A DNA stretch of 64,000 nt, from assembly GCF_030159795.1 (NCBI RefSeq), contig NZ_BSND01000003.1, positions 186,001 to 250,000 of the forward strand, in the 5' to 3' direction. Under the pieces are notes generated by a model. It was not told the DNA's origin. It did not search any database and saw nothing but the letters and a program-made list of their open reading frames with translations. The stretch is from Methylophaga thalassica. Lineage in GTDB: Bacteria > Pseudomonadota > Gammaproteobacteria > Nitrosococcales > Methylophagaceae. This document shows, piece after piece, positions 1-9,408 of this stretch; positions within the stretch are counted from its first letter, which is position 1, and each line of letters begins with the position of its first letter. A program made the position numbers and the translations under genes.

Positions 1-356
1 AGCTTGCTGATGTGGCTATGGAAGTCAAAACGACGATAGTGTACTGGGGTGTCGTTATGGTGGCAGGGCTTGTATTGGTTCTGCAGCAATCAAGTGTTCC
101 TGATATCAGTCTTAATCTATGGGTTGCGGTGATGGTTTTTGGTGGCTTATGTTTTACTGCTATGACAGTAGCAGTATTGTATGGCCTAGCAAGGATGCCC
201 GTGTTTCGTTCAGCTATTTTGATGTTATCTGAACTTGTCGTCGCTGCCATTTCTGCCTGGTGGTTGACCAATGAACAAATGAGCCAGACGGAGTGGTTAG
301 GTGGTGCGCTTATTTTTATCGCCGCTTATGGTATGGCTAAGCAAGGTAAAGCCTGA
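1..356 (+). CDS. DMT/EamA-family transporter, C-terminal part (5' end outside window)
   Basis: The frame is open to the left edge, so this is the 3' part of a longer gene, and the GTG at 12 is not a credible start. About 118 residues are visible. They hold four hydrophobic helices and end with a stretch of the type PVFRSAILMLSELVVAAISA, then a short polar tail GMAKQGKA. The penultimate helix pattern (SE near the middle, a W-rich turn, then EWLGGALI) is typical of the second EamA repeat of drug/metabolite transporters. These are inner-membrane exporters of small metabolites. The substrate cannot be judged from this fragment. Confidence 0.7.
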   Translation, partial: LADVAMEVKTTIVYWGVVMVAGLVLVLQQSSVPDISLNLWVAVMVFGGLCFTAMTVAVLYGLARMPVFRSAILMLSELVVAAISAWWLTNEQMSQTEWLGGALIFIAAYGMAKQGKA

Positions 357-430
357 ACAATACTTGGGAGCATGGATTGCTTCACGTTAGAATGTTAGCA
401 GGGCTTAGATGTTATTTATCCAGGTGAAAT

Positions 431-826
431 ATGATCAAATCGATAGCACATGCCAGTTTTCTGGTGAAAGACTTAGATGATTCTTTACGTTTTTACTGCG
501 ATGTATTGCAGTTACCACTTAATCCCAACAGACCTGAGTTTGCATACGATGGTGCCTGGCTGGATATTGCCGATACCGGACAAATGATACATCTGATGGT
601 ATTACCAAATCCGGACTCAACAGAAGGCCGTCCAGCTCATGGTGGACGTGATCGCCATCTGGCACTTGTCGTAGACGATTTAGAAGCCTTAGGTGAGCGC
701 CTGGAAAATGCGGGGTATGAATTTTCTCGAAGCAAGTCGGGCAGAGCTGCGTTTTTCTGTCGTGATCCGGATGGTAATGCTCTGGAATTTGCTGAAGATT
801 TTACGCCCAAGCGAATCGAAAAATAA
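431..826 (+). CDS. VOC-family (glyoxalase/bleomycin-resistance fold) protein
   Basis: This 131-residue protein has the paired beta-alpha-beta-beta-beta modules of the vicinal-oxygen-chelate fold. Visible features are an N-terminal HASFLVKDLDDSLRFYCDVL segment, a central HLALVVDDLEAL segment and a C-terminal CRDPDGNALEFAED strand. Candidate metal ligands are His7, the His of RHLALV and the Glu of LEFAE. Family members include glyoxalase I, dioxygenases and resistance proteins; the sequence does not show which reaction applies. An AGGTGA Shine-Dalgarno lies six bases before the ATG. It stands alone between the transporter end and the convergent ttcA. Confidence 0.75.
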   Translation: MIKSIAHASFLVKDLDDSLRFYCDVLQLPLNPNRPEFAYDGAWLDIADTGQMIHLMVLPNPDSTEGRPAHGGRDRHLALVVDDLEALGERLENAGYEFSRSKSGRAAFFCRDPDGNALEFAEDFTPKRIEK

Positions 827-852
827 GGACTTAGAGAAGCGATCAATGACTT

Positions 853-1024
853 ACAGAGTTACTCACATTTTCTGTGGATAACTCTGTGATTAACTTCTGT
901 GAAAATCGCTAAGTCATTCTTACGTAACAAGGCTGACGGTTTTGGTTAAAAAATGACCATTTTATTAAAGCTATATATATCAATGCTTTACGATAGAATT
1001 AATCAGATTCAATGACTTAGCGAT
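853..1024. repeat. Intergenic inverted repeats with a DnaA-box-like 9-mer
   Basis: Two nested structures fill the 250-base gap between convergent genes. The first is a 15-base inverted repeat (853-867 and 873-887) with 13 of 15 positions matching and a 5-base loop; its right arm begins with TGTGGATAA, the complement of the DnaA box TTATCCACA (873-881). The second is a perfect 14-base inverted repeat, ATCGCTAAGTCATT at 905-918 and its complement at 1011-1024. A third partial copy, AATGACTTA, lies at 845-853. No T-tract follows either hairpin, so a simple terminator is unlikely. Confidence 0.55.
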
Positions 1025-1076
1025 GATACTTGTATTGGTTTTGTAATACTTGTCATAACTGGTGATAAGTCTGTGG

Positions 1077-1955
1077 CTATCTTGCCAGTGCAGGCTGTTG
1101 AATATCATCCTGGAAGCGATCTTCTTCTCCTGTTGGTTCCTGTCTTAACTGCTCAAGATCGGTGAAGTTAAATAAATCAAGATCGCCCATTTGTGATGGC
1201 GAAATATTCTGAATACTGCGGAAAATATTTTCCAATCTGCCCGGAAACTGTTTTTCCCAGCCTTGCAACATGGCTTTGATCGCCTGACGTTGCAGATTTT
1301 CCTGCGAGCCACATAAATTGCAAGGAATAATGGGAAACTTCATGGCTTCTGCATAACGGGCAATATCAGACTCTTGCGCATAGGCTAAGGGTCTTATCAC
1401 AATATTGGTTTTATCATCACTTAATAATTTCGGCGGCATCGCTTTTATTTTGCTGCCATAAAACATATTCAGAAACAGCGTTTCAATAATGTCATCACGG
1501 TGATGACCTAATGCTATTTTGGTGATGCCATTTTGCCGTGCGTAACCATATAAAGAGCCACGGCGCAGACGTGAGCATATGCCGCAGGTGGTTTTACCCT
1601 CTGGCACCACTTCTTTAACGATGCTGTATGTGTCTTTTTCAATGATATGGAATGGCACACCAATTGATGACAAATATTCGGGTAATACATGCTCAGGGAA
1701 GCCCGGCTGCTTTTGATCGAGATTAACAGCGATAAGATCAAACTTAATCGGGGCATGGTCTCTCAGATTAATCAGAATATCGAGCATGGTATAACTGTCT
1801 TTACCACCAGATAAACAGACCATCACTTTATCGCCGTCCTGAATCATATTGTAATCGGCAATTGCCTGACCGACGTTGCGACGTAATCGTTTACGCAGTT
1901 TATTAAACTCGCGTTGTTGTTTGACCAAAGTGTGTTCGGTTGTGGATTCTGTCAT
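1077..1955 (-). CDS. ttcA: tRNA 2-thiocytidine(32) synthetase TtcA
   Basis: TtcA thiolates cytidine 32 of certain tRNAs, using ATP and a [4Fe-4S] cluster in the cytoplasm. The 292-residue protein has the PP-loop SGGKDS at 49-54 for ATP, a CxxC pair at Cys124/Cys127 inside [12 protein letters not shown], and a second pair at Cys212/Cys215 in PCNLCGS. Length fits the family. Its ATG overlaps the moeA stop in an ATGA, so it is the last gene of a minus-strand unit mobAB-moeA-ttcA. TtcA needs no molybdopterin, so the shared transcript is probably loose genomic clustering of sulfur and cofactor metabolism. Confidence 0.95.
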   Translation of the reverse strand: MTESTTEHTLVKQQREFNKLRKRLRRNVGQAIADYNMIQDGDKVMVCLSGGKDSYTMLDILINLRDHAPIKFDLIAVNLDQKQPGFPEHVLPEYLSSIGVPFHIIEKDTYSIVKEVVPEGKTTCGICSRLRRGSLYGYARQNGITKIALGHHRDDIIETLFLNMFYGSKIKAMPPKLLSDDKTNIVIRPLAYAQESDIARYAEAMKFPIIPCNLCGSQENLQRQAIKAMLQGWEKQFPGRLENIFRSIQNISPSQMGDLDLFNFTDLEQLRQEPTGEEDRFQDDIQQPALAR

Positions 1956-3226
1956 ACCAGACCTGCAAAGGGTTGAACGTTAACAAGACTGCCGGCACTA
2001 AGTCCGTCACAGTTTTCTTCAAGTAAAATAAAACAATTCGCCATACTCATTGAGCGAAGGATACCCGATCCTTGCGCCCCGGTTGTGCTGACTCTGAGTT
2101 GGCCTTCATTGTTTCTGAATAAAATGCCGCGCTGAAATTCAAAGCGACCAGCACGTTTTTTAATTACATTATCGCATGGTACTTTGAATATGATGGGATC
2201 GGAGTCAGTTTCACCTGCCAGACGTTTTAACGCAGGTTGTACAAATTGGTAGAAAGTGACCATTACTGACACCGGATTACCGGGCAAACCAAAGAACATC
2301 GCTTCGCCTATTTGGCCAAAGGCTAAAGGGCGTCCTGGACGCATCGCAATTTTCCAGAAATTGACTTCACCTAATTCTGCCAACATATCTTTGACATAAT
2401 CAGCATCACCTACGGACACACCGCCAGAGGAAATGATGACATCCGCATCTGTCGCCGCTTGCTGTAAAGCAATTCTTAATGCGGGTCTGTTATCAGGAAT
2501 GACCCCCATATCAATGACATCAATATTGAGCTGACTGAGCATGCCATAGAGGGTGTAACGATTGCTGTCGTAGATTTGTCCATCAGCCAGGTGTTCACCA
2601 AGGCCACATAATTCATCGCCAGTAGAAAAAAAAGCGACACGAAGAGGCCGGTAAGTGACGACTTCTGCGATGCCAAGCGATGCCAGTAGACCTAAATCGG
2701 CCGCTGTTAATCTTCGTCCAGCAGGTAGAACCGTATCACCGCTGTCAATATCTTCTCCGGCAAGTCTGACATTTTGTCCCGCTTTTAGGTCAGTGTGGAC
2801 GGTGACCATATCTTCATTTGATTGCACCTGTTCCTGCATCACCACCGTGTCACAGTCATCAGGAATTTTTGCGCCAGTCATAATACGAATACATTGCCCG
2901 TCTTCGACCCGACCTTGGTAAGGTTTCCCTGCAAAAGCCACACCGATATTAGTGAGTGAAAAGGGGGCATTTTGAATGTCAGCACTGCGTAAGGCATAAC
3001 CGTCCATGGCTGAATTATTATAGGGAGGCACCTGACGGGGAGACACAACACTTTGGTGTAGGATCTGGCCCAAAGCCTGTCTTAAGGAGACTTTCTGCCA
3101 GCTTGATATTGGCGAGAGTAAATCATGAATTCGCTGACTAGCCTGTTTAACAGTCAGATTATTGTGATCAACATCATCAGCACAACTGGGCTGTGGGGTA
3201 AATTCGGCCATATTTAGCTGTTCCAT
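1952..3226 (-). CDS. moeA: Molybdopterin molybdenumtransferase MoeA
   Basis: MoeA inserts molybdate into adenylated molybdopterin in the last step of molybdenum cofactor synthesis. The 424 residues show the N-terminal [11 protein letters not shown] motif, the [14 protein letters not shown] segment, and the central [14 protein letters not shown] and [12 protein letters not shown] motifs of the MoaB/Mog-like catalytic domain. They end with the beta-barrel domain IV. The start at 3226 overlaps the end of mobAB by 13 bases; an internal ATG five codons on (3211) would abolish the overlap and is equally possible. It overlaps ttcA by 4 bases downstream. Confidence 0.95.
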   Translation of the reverse strand: MEQLNMAEFTPQPSCADDVDHNNLTVKQASQRIHDLLSPISSWQKVSLRQALGQILHQSVVSPRQVPPYNNSAMDGYALRSADIQNAPFSLTNIGVAFAGKPYQGRVEDGQCIRIMTGAKIPDDCDTVVMQEQVQSNEDMVTVHTDLKAGQNVRLAGEDIDSGDTVLPAGRRLTAADLGLLASLGIAEVVTYRPLRVAFFSTGDELCGLGEHLADGQIYDSNRYTLYGMLSQLNIDVIDMGVIPDNRPALRIALQQAATDADVIISSGGVSVGDADYVKDMLAELGEVNFWKIAMRPGRPLAFGQIGEAMFFGLPGNPVSVMVTFYQFVQPALKRLAGETDSDPIIFKVPCDNVIKKRAGRFEFQRGILFRNNEGQLRVSTTGAQGSGILRSMSMANCFILLEENCDGLSAGSLVNVQPFAGLV

Positions 3227-4329
3227 GAAAAAATAAACTGTTCAATAAACTCGACCATGGCGGGGATATTATTGATATCTAATACCAAAGGCATGTCAGC
3301 ATGACTATCGGTTTTATCAGAGGCGATTGCAATGATATGCGGATCCTCCTTGAACAAAGTCGGTGGACCCAGTTCCGCACGGTTTAATTCTATTTTGGGG
3401 AAATTTTCGTGTTTGAATCCCTCAACAAGAATGAGATCGATATTACTGGTATCGAGGCGTTGGATTAATGGCTGTAATTCAGGTTCAATCAGTCCATCGT
3501 GATGTTTTCTCATTAGCGCCATCATTTTTGCTGAGGCAATAATGATTTCCTCGGCACCTGCCTCACGGATTTGATAGCTGTCCTTACCCGGTTTATCGAT
3601 ATCAAAATTGTGATGTGCATGTTTTATCACAGCAACATGTATCTCTTTATTTTTCAGCGCAGGAATGAGTTTGGTGAGTAATGTTGTTTTACCTGTTCCA
3701 CTAAATGCAGCAAAGCCAAGGACCGGTATAGCTGAACGTATCTTTGGTTTTTTTTGTAAGTCATCAGCCGTATTGATATTGATAAAACAGTCAGCCTGAT
3801 CAGAAAAGTCGACTTCAACAACCTTATGCTGGAATAACCAGTCACGGGTTTTGCGCTGACCAGAGGCTAAAAAGTCAGTTAATGATGATTGTAAGCGTCG
3901 AGGAATTAATGAAAATACGGGTTGTAATTGAGTCCCATCATGCGCTACCGCAATATCACTTCCAGTCGTTAACAAAGCTTCCAGTAAACGCTGTCGCAGT
4001 TGAGGGCTGATAACAGGATTATCACAAGGCACTGTCAGCAGATAGTCAGAATCGATTTGCTCCATCACAGCCAGGATACCGGCGAGAGGACCCTGAAAAT
4101 TATCAAGTCCATCCGTGATGACAGGGTAAGAAAATGATCGATATTCTTCAATATGTTGATTTGCACTGATATAAAAATCATCAACTTGCGGTAATATGGC
4201 ACTAATGACGTGGCTAGCCATCGAGCGACCCTGATAGGGGAGCAAACCTTTGTCCTGACCACCCATCCGGCGGGATTGGCCGCCAGCCAGCAGTACACCA
4301 GATACTGTAATAGGGGAGAATGCACTCAT
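3214..4329 (-). CDS. mobAB: Fused MobA-MobB: molybdenum cofactor guanylyltransferase plus GTP-binding adaptor
   Basis: The N-terminal half (about 1-190) is MobA, which joins GMP from GTP to the molybdenum cofactor; its LLAGGQSRRMGG motif with the following DKGL is intact near residues 13-30. From about residue 200 a MobB domain follows, with a Walker A loop FSGTGKTTLL and the sequence AVIKHAHHNFDID typical of MobB. E. coli keeps these as two adjacent genes; here one 371-residue polypeptide carries both. Product is bis-MGD for DMSO-reductase-type enzymes. It is first in the mobAB-moeA-ttcA unit and diverges from the protease gene at 4368. Confidence 0.93.
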   Translation of the reverse strand: MSAFSPITVSGVLLAGGQSRRMGGQDKGLLPYQGRSMASHVISAILPQVDDFYISANQHIEEYRSFSYPVITDGLDNFQGPLAGILAVMEQIDSDYLLTVPCDNPVISPQLRQRLLEALLTTGSDIAVAHDGTQLQPVFSLIPRRLQSSLTDFLASGQRKTRDWLFQHKVVEVDFSDQADCFININTADDLQKKPKIRSAIPVLGFAAFSGTGKTTLLTKLIPALKNKEIHVAVIKHAHHNFDIDKPGKDSYQIREAGAEEIIIASAKMMALMRKHHDGLIEPELQPLIQRLDTSNIDLILVEGFKHENFPKIELNRAELGPPTLFKEDPHIIAIASDKTDSHADMPLVLDINNIPAMVEFIEQFIFSWNS

Positions 4330-4367
4330 GATGGTGTTAGTGGTAAACCTGATTAAAAAGAAACGTT

Positions 4368-5012
4368 ATGGCTAAAGTCATATTAATGTGGCTTATTATA
4401 CTGTTAATTAGCAGTCGAGCAGAGGCTGTCGTTGTTAACATTATGGTGGTTGGCCTGTTTAAAGACAAAGCTGTGGTTGAAGTAGATGGTCAGCAGCATT
4501 TTTTAAATGTCGGAGAAACCAGCCCAGAGGGCCTGAAGTTAATTGCTGCTAACAGTAATAGCGCAACGTTTGAAATCAATGGCGAAAAACAGATCTTTCC
4601 ATTGGGCGATCGGATTAATAGCAATTACATAGAAGCCGAGAAAAAAACAGCAGTGACGTTGTGGCCGACCAATGGTATGTATACTGCTACCGGTAATATC
4701 AATGGTTATACGATAAGTTTCTTAGTTGATACCGGCGCCAGCACCATCGCTATGAATGCCGCGACGGCATCCCGCCTTGGTATTGATTATCTTCGTGGTC
4801 AGCAAGTTGGCATAAGAACGGCATCAGGCAGTAGTGTCGGATACAAGGTGAAGCTGGATTTTGTGCAACTTGAACAAATAAAGCTACACAATGTCGATGC
4901 TGTGGTTTTGGATGGTGAAGAACCTTCAGTGACGCTACTGGGCATGTCTTTTCTTGGTCAACTGGATATTCAACATAATGGTGAGCGTCTCGATTTAAGA
5001 CAAAAATATTGA
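4368..5012 (+). CDS. Exported retropepsin-like aspartic protease
   Basis: This 214-residue protein begins with a short hydrophobic signal (about residues 1-20, ending SSRAEA). A central domain contains one aspartic protease motif, FLVDTGASTIAMN, and a downstream LLGMSFLGQLDI that matches the second conserved strand of clan AA proteases. Like retroviral proteases, one copy per chain implies an active homodimer, probably in the periplasm. The family (TIGR02281-type) is common in proteobacteria and its substrate is not established. The gene diverges from mobAB and ends at a strong terminator shared with folE2. Confidence 0.8.
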   Translation: MAKVILMWLIILLISSRAEAVVVNIMVVGLFKDKAVVEVDGQQHFLNVGETSPEGLKLIAANSNSATFEINGEKQIFPLGDRINSNYIEAEKKTAVTLWPTNGMYTATGNINGYTISFLVDTGASTIAMNAATASRLGIDYLRGQQVGIRTASGSSVGYKVKLDFVQLEQIKLHNVDAVVLDGEEPSVTLLGMSFLGQLDIQHNGERLDLRQKY

Positions 5013-5016
5013 GCAT

Positions 5017-5047
5017 AAAAAAGCCCGGTTAAACCGGGCTTTTTTTA
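5017..5047. terminator. Bidirectional rho-independent terminator
   Basis: A-run, then AGCCCGGTT, a one-base loop, AACCGGGCT and a T-run make a GC-rich hairpin with U-tracts on both strands. It lies between the convergent protease gene and folE2 and should serve both. Confidence 0.92.
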
Positions 5048-5065
5048 TTTGTGATTGATGATATA

Positions 5066-5878
5066 TCAATCAAAACCTTTGGTAATCAATGCGTATGCAG
5101 AGTGGTTATGAATAGATTCGAAGTTTTCTGATTCGACTGTGTAAGCGGTGATACGAGAATCATCATTTAATCTGGCTGCAATGTCACGCACCATATCTTC
5201 AACAAATTTCGGATTATCGTACGCACGTTCGGTGACGAATTTTTCATCCGGACGTTTTAATAAACCAAAGATTTCGCAAGAGGCTTCTTTTTCTACCAGA
5301 TCGATTAAATCTTCAATCCAGACAAAGCTATCAACGCGAACAGTCAAAGTGACGTGTGAACGTTGGTTATGCGCGCCATAATCTGAGATATTCTTTGAAC
5401 ATGGGCATAAGCTTGTAACAGGAACGATGACCTTAACCGTCATCATGGTTTTAGTACCAGTGATTTCACCGATAAAGGTGACGTCATAATCCATTAGACT
5501 TTTCACTTTTGAAACAGGTGCTTCCTTATTCACAAAATAAGGGAAGTTCATTTCAATATAGCCTGATTCCGCATCAAGACGCTCAGTCATTTGACCCAGC
5601 ATTTCACGGAAAGATTTAACAGTGATCTCACGTTCATGCTGATTCAAAATCTCAACAAAACGAGACATATGTGTGCCTTTAAACTGATGAGGCAGGTTCA
5701 CATACATATTAAAGTTAGCAATGGTGTGCTGTTCACCGGTGGTACGGTCACTGACTTTAACCGGGTGTTTAATATCTTTAATACCGACTTTATCAATAGC
5801 GATTTTACGCTGATCAGCAATGTTCTGTACGTCTTCGATTTCGTCTTTGATCTCAGTGCTAGCTGGGGTTGTGCTCAT
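5066..5878 (-). CDS. folE2: GTP cyclohydrolase FolE2 (type IB)
   Basis: FolE2 converts GTP to 7,8-dihydroneopterin triphosphate, the entry step for folate and queuosine. The 270-residue protein has the family signature [23 protein letters not shown] around residues 153-175 (Cys158, Cys160, His170 visible), the ligand region of the metal centre. This isoenzyme works with metals other than zinc and often backs up FolE under zinc limitation. Its start abuts the stop of queD, the downstream enzyme of the same pathway. No zinc-dependent FolE is in the window. I saw no obvious Zur site. Confidence 0.94.
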   Translation of the reverse strand: MSTTPASTEIKDEIEDVQNIADQRKIAIDKVGIKDIKHPVKVSDRTTGEQHTIANFNMYVNLPHQFKGTHMSRFVEILNQHEREITVKSFREMLGQMTERLDAESGYIEMNFPYFVNKEAPVSKVKSLMDYDVTFIGEITGTKTMMTVKVIVPVTSLCPCSKNISDYGAHNQRSHVTLTVRVDSFVWIEDLIDLVEKEASCEIFGLLKRPDEKFVTERAYDNPKFVEDMVRDIAARLNDDSRITAYTVESENFESIHNHSAYALITKGFD

Positions 5879-6262
5879 TCAATTGTCCTCGCTGTATTTA
5901 ACGCAAGCGCGATCTGTTTCCCACAAGGTGACACCGGAAACTTTAGCGATATCATTATTTAACGTATCACTGAGCTTTTGGTAAAAAAATCTGGCAATAT
6001 TTTCAGCCGTTGGATTAATGGTATCGAATGGTGGGATGTCATTCAGATAACGGTGGTCCAGCGTTTTAGCCAACTCGCGAGTAGCTGTTTTAATGGTTTT
6101 GAAGTCCATACCCATGCCATGTTCATTTAGATCAATAGCAGTGACTTCGACTTCCAGCTTCCAGTTGTGACCATGCATACGACGGCAATCACCTGGATAA
6201 TCTCTTAAGGTGTGTGCCGAGGCAAAATCGGCCAGAATTTTCAGGGTATACGTTGCGCTCAT
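5879..6262 (-). CDS. queD: 6-carboxy-5,6,7,8-tetrahydropterin synthase QueD
   Basis: QueD turns dihydroneopterin triphosphate into 6-carboxytetrahydropterin for queuosine (7-deazaguanine) synthesis. The 127-residue protein has the zinc ligands His17, His30 and His32 and the catalytic Cys26 in the segment GDCRRMHGH. The Cys-x3-His-x-His spacing favours QueD over mammalian-type PTPS. Length fits. It sits directly upstream of folE2 with no gap, so substrate supply and use are co-expressed. Other queuosine genes (queC, queE, queF) are not in this window. Confidence 0.92.
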   Translation of the reverse strand: MSATYTLKILADFASAHTLRDYPGDCRRMHGHNWKLEVEVTAIDLNEHGMGMDFKTIKTATRELAKTLDHRYLNDIPPFDTINPTAENIARFFYQKLSDTLNNDIAKVSGVTLWETDRACVKYSEDN

Positions 6263-6306
6263 AATGTTGACTATTATACTCAGGAATCGTTCACGAAGAC
6301 AGCGTA

Positions 6307-8130
6307 TTATGCCGCAAAGTGCTGATTAATGGTATGCAAAATACCTGCAGCATCCAGACCACATCCACTTAACATGCTGCTATGAACGCCATGCTCGATA
6401 AATGTATCGGGCAATCCCATCAATTTTATGGCGACAGGATGGTTTATTTCTCTTAAATATTCATTTACAGCGCTACCTGCGCCACCCATCACAGCATTTT
6501 CTTCAATGGTGATGATTAAATCGTGCGAGTTAGCAATGTGATTGATGATGTCTGTATCTAAGGGTTTGACAAAGCGCATATTCACCACCGTGGCATTCAT
6601 TTGTTCTGCGGCTTGTTCAGCTGCAGTGACCATGCTGCCAAAGGCCAGAATCGCGACTTTTTCACCCTGACGTTTTAATTGGGCTTTTCCTATTTCTAAT
6701 GAAGTTAAAGCTGGCTCAACAGGGGTGCCATTGCCACTGCCCCGCGGATAACGCACTGCTGCCGGTCCGTTATAACGGAAACCGGTGGTTAACATTTGCC
6801 GACATTCATTTTCATCAGCCGGTGCCATGATGATCATATTAGGAATGCAGCGCAAAAAGCTTAAATCAAAGCTACCCGCATGTGTCGGACCATCAGCGCC
6901 AACCAAGCCAGCGCGATCAATAGCAAACAGTACATTCAGATTCTGAATAGCCACATCGTGAATTAATTGATCGTAGGCTCTTTGTAAGAAGGTCGAGTAA
7001 ATTGCCACAACCGGTTTTTTGCCTTCACAGGCCAAGCCTGCAGCTAAGGTCACAGAATGTTGTTCAGCGATGCCGACATCAAAATAACGCTCTGGAAAGT
7101 CTTCAGCAAAGCGGTTCAACCCCGAGCCTTCACACATGGCAGGTGTGATGCCGAATAAGTCCGGATCCAGACGAGCCATATCGCATAACCAACGGCCAAA
7201 CACTTGGGTATATGTCGGCCCAGAAGATTTACTATTGGCCGGACTGACACCATGATATTTGCAGGGATGTAATTCGGCAGGCTCATAGCCTTTGCCTTTT
7301 TTGGTGACGATATGAAGAAATTGCGGACCCTTACGTTTTTTCAAATTGGTCATAGTCGCAATGAGCGTATCGATATCGTGACCATCGATGGGGCCAATAT
7401 AATTAAAGCCCATTTCTTCGAATAAAGTGCCAGGAACCATCATGCCTTTGACATGCTCTTCTGCGCGTTTGGCAATTTCCCAAGCGGGTGGAATCTTTTC
7501 CAGTACACGCTTACTACCTTCACGAGCACTGGCGTAAAAGCTGCCTGATAATAATTTGGCGAGATAATTTGCCATGCCGCCGACATTTTTTGAAATCGAC
7601 ATTTCATTGTCGTTAAGTATGACTAATAAATTCGCGCTCAAGTCACCGGCATGTGCCAACGCCTCAAACGCCTGTCCGGCGGTGAGGGCGCCATCACCAA
7701 TAATGGCGACAGCATGACGTGGATCATTGTTGGCTTGTGCAGCGAGTGCCATGCCAAGAGCGGCACTGATGGAGGTACTCGAATGACCCACACCAAACGT
7801 GTCATATTCACTTTCACTGCGTTTAGGAAAACCTGATAAACCACGGGGCTGACGCATAGTATTCATCTGATCCCGGCGACCAGTGAGGATTTTATGAACA
7901 TAGCTTTGGTGACCCACATCCCAGACTAAGCGGTCAGTGGGGGTATCAAACACATAATGCAAGGCGATGGTGAGCTCGATAACACCTAGGTTGGATGAAA
8001 TATGCCCGCCAGTTTGTTGCACACTATCGATAATGAGTGTTCTCAACTCTTCTGCCAGCTGGGGCAACTGTTTTTTGTCCAGTTGACGCAGATCTTCTGG
8101 GCTGTTGATATGAGTGAGTATAGTATCCAT
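6307..8130 (-). CDS. dxs: 1-deoxy-D-xylulose-5-phosphate synthase
   Basis: Dxs condenses pyruvate and glyceraldehyde-3-phosphate, the first step of the MEP isoprenoid pathway, and uses thiamine diphosphate. At 607 residues it is close to the usual 620. Visible elements are the early [17 protein letters not shown] segment, the ThDP/Mg motif [18 protein letters not shown] with NDNEMSIS, the transketolase pyrimidine domain with the [17 protein letters not shown] motif, and a C-terminal transketolase domain. It lies 12 bases downstream of ispA, so the first and a late isoprenoid enzyme share a transcript. Confidence 0.97.
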   Translation of the reverse strand: MDTILTHINSPEDLRQLDKKQLPQLAEELRTLIIDSVQQTGGHISSNLGVIELTIALHYVFDTPTDRLVWDVGHQSYVHKILTGRRDQMNTMRQPRGLSGFPKRSESEYDTFGVGHSSTSISAALGMALAAQANNDPRHAVAIIGDGALTAGQAFEALAHAGDLSANLLVILNDNEMSISKNVGGMANYLAKLLSGSFYASAREGSKRVLEKIPPAWEIAKRAEEHVKGMMVPGTLFEEMGFNYIGPIDGHDIDTLIATMTNLKKRKGPQFLHIVTKKGKGYEPAELHPCKYHGVSPANSKSSGPTYTQVFGRWLCDMARLDPDLFGITPAMCEGSGLNRFAEDFPERYFDVGIAEQHSVTLAAGLACEGKKPVVAIYSTFLQRAYDQLIHDVAIQNLNVLFAIDRAGLVGADGPTHAGSFDLSFLRCIPNMIIMAPADENECRQMLTTGFRYNGPAAVRYPRGSGNGTPVEPALTSLEIGKAQLKRQGEKVAILAFGSMVTAAEQAAEQMNATVVNMRFVKPLDTDIINHIANSHDLIITIEENAVMGGAGSAVNEYLREINHPVAIKLMGLPDTFIEHGVHSSMLSGCGLDAAGILHTINQHFAA

Positions 8131-8142
8131 TCTGTCGATTTC

Positions 8143-9039
8143 TTAATGTGAGCGTTTCACAACAAACTGAGCTAATTCGGCCAGCACTTCTGTATTAAAT
8201 GGGCACTCATCAAGGTGAGTCAGTGCTTTTTCAATCAGAGCAACCGCTTTTTGTTGTGCTTTTTCAAGACCTAGTAAAGCAGGATATGTGGGTTTATTCA
8301 ATGCAATATCGGCACCTTGGGTCTTTCCAAGTGTTTGAGTGTCAGTGATGACATCCAGCACATCATCCTGAACCTGAAACGCTAGTCCAATGCAGTCTGC
8401 ATAACGATCAAGATGTTCCAGCGTCACTTCATCATAGTGTTCGGCAGCGAGTGCACCGAGCACAACACTGGCACGGATGAGAGCGCCAGTTTTTAATTTA
8501 TGCATTGCCTGTAGTGCATCAATGTCCAGTTTTTTGCCAACAGATTCCAGATCAATGGCCTGACCACCTGCCATACCTGCTGCACCAGAAGCCTGAGTCA
8601 GTGTTTTGACCATGCGACTTTGTTGTTTCTCGGTCAGAATATCATCGCACAAGGTTTCGAAAGCCAGCGTTTGTAAGGCATCACCGACTAAAAGTGCAGT
8701 CGCATCATCATAGGCTTTGTGACAGGTCGGACGACCTCTGCGCAGATCATCATCATCCATGATTGGCATATCATCATGCACAAGTGAGTAGGCGTGAATC
8801 ATTTCAACTGCCGCCGCCGCGACATCCATAGCAGATTGTTTTGCACCTAATGCCTGACCAGTAGCATAGACGAGCAGGGCGCGTAAGCGTTTGCCACCAC
8901 CTAATGTGGCATAGCGCATCGCTTCAAATAAACGCGCTGAACCTGGCTTTTGTGCCTGTTGAAGACGTTTTTCCAGAACAAATTCGATTTGAGACTGGTG
9001 CTTTAACATCCAGTCCTGCAGAGGAAACTTTACGTTCAC
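8143..9039 (-). CDS. ispA: Geranyl/farnesyl diphosphate synthase IspA
   Basis: IspA adds isopentenyl diphosphate to dimethylallyl and geranyl diphosphate to make farnesyl diphosphate. The 298-residue protein has the first Asp-rich motif at 89-96 (DDMPIMDD) and the second at 225-229 (DDVLD), plus GGGKRLR at 48-54 for substrate binding. The start is GTG at 9039, overlapping the xseB stop as GTGA, which supports translational coupling. The order xseB-ispA-dxs is widespread in gammaproteobacteria. Confidence 0.95.
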   Translation of the reverse strand: MNVKFPLQDWMLKHQSQIEFVLEKRLQQAQKPGSARLFEAMRYATLGGGKRLRALLVYATGQALGAKQSAMDVAAAAVEMIHAYSLVHDDMPIMDDDDLRRGRPTCHKAYDDATALLVGDALQTLAFETLCDDILTEKQQSRMVKTLTQASGAAGMAGGQAIDLESVGKKLDIDALQAMHKLKTGALIRASVVLGALAAEHYDEVTLEHLDRYADCIGLAFQVQDDVLDVITDTQTLGKTQGADIALNKPTYPALLGLEKAQQKAVALIEKALTHLDECPFNTEVLAELAQFVVKRSH

Positions 9040-9281
9040 GCGTCACCAGTTTCCGGATCAAAATCTACCAGATTATTTTGGCCAGATTGTTGTAACAGCA
9101 TTTGCACTTTTTGTTCTGCCGCTTGCAACGATTCCTGACAATCACGAGTTAGTAGTACGCCACGTTCATAGAGTTTGAGTGATTCTTCCAGGCTGATATC
9201 GCCTTCTTCCAGGCGTTCAACTAATGCTTCCAGCTCTTTAACTGCAGCTTCATAATCCAGTTTTTTTTGTTTCGCTGCCAT
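9036..9281 (-). CDS. xseB: Exodeoxyribonuclease VII small subunit
   Basis: XseB binds the large catalytic subunit XseA to form the single-strand-specific exonuclease VII. The 81-residue protein shows the family core YEAAVKELEALVERLEEGD followed by SLEESLKLYERGVLLTRDC, a helical hairpin. It is first in the xseB-ispA-dxs transcript and overlaps ispA by 4 bases. xseA is not in the window. Confidence 0.93.
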   Translation of the reverse strand: MAAKQKKLDYEAAVKELEALVERLEEGDISLEESLKLYERGVLLTRDCQESLQAAEQKVQMLLQQSGQNNLVDFDPETGDA

Positions 9282-9408
9282 TCTTGCCTCTGACCGAAAT
9301 AATTTTGCGCCTATTATAAGGTAATAGGCGTGGGCTTGCCTGCTGGATTGTTTTTTTATTTGCCGTTACTCTGTTGTGTTTAGTTATTTTTTTGGTAGAC
9401 AACGTCTT

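Noticed and set aside
873-881. Possible replication origin from a DnaA box
   Set aside because: Only one exact 9-mer is present, with no cluster of boxes and no dnaA, dnaN or gidA nearby.
5591-5962. Plus-strand ORF across folE2 and queD
   Set aside because: It overlaps two well-supported genes on the other strand and has no homolog-like motifs.
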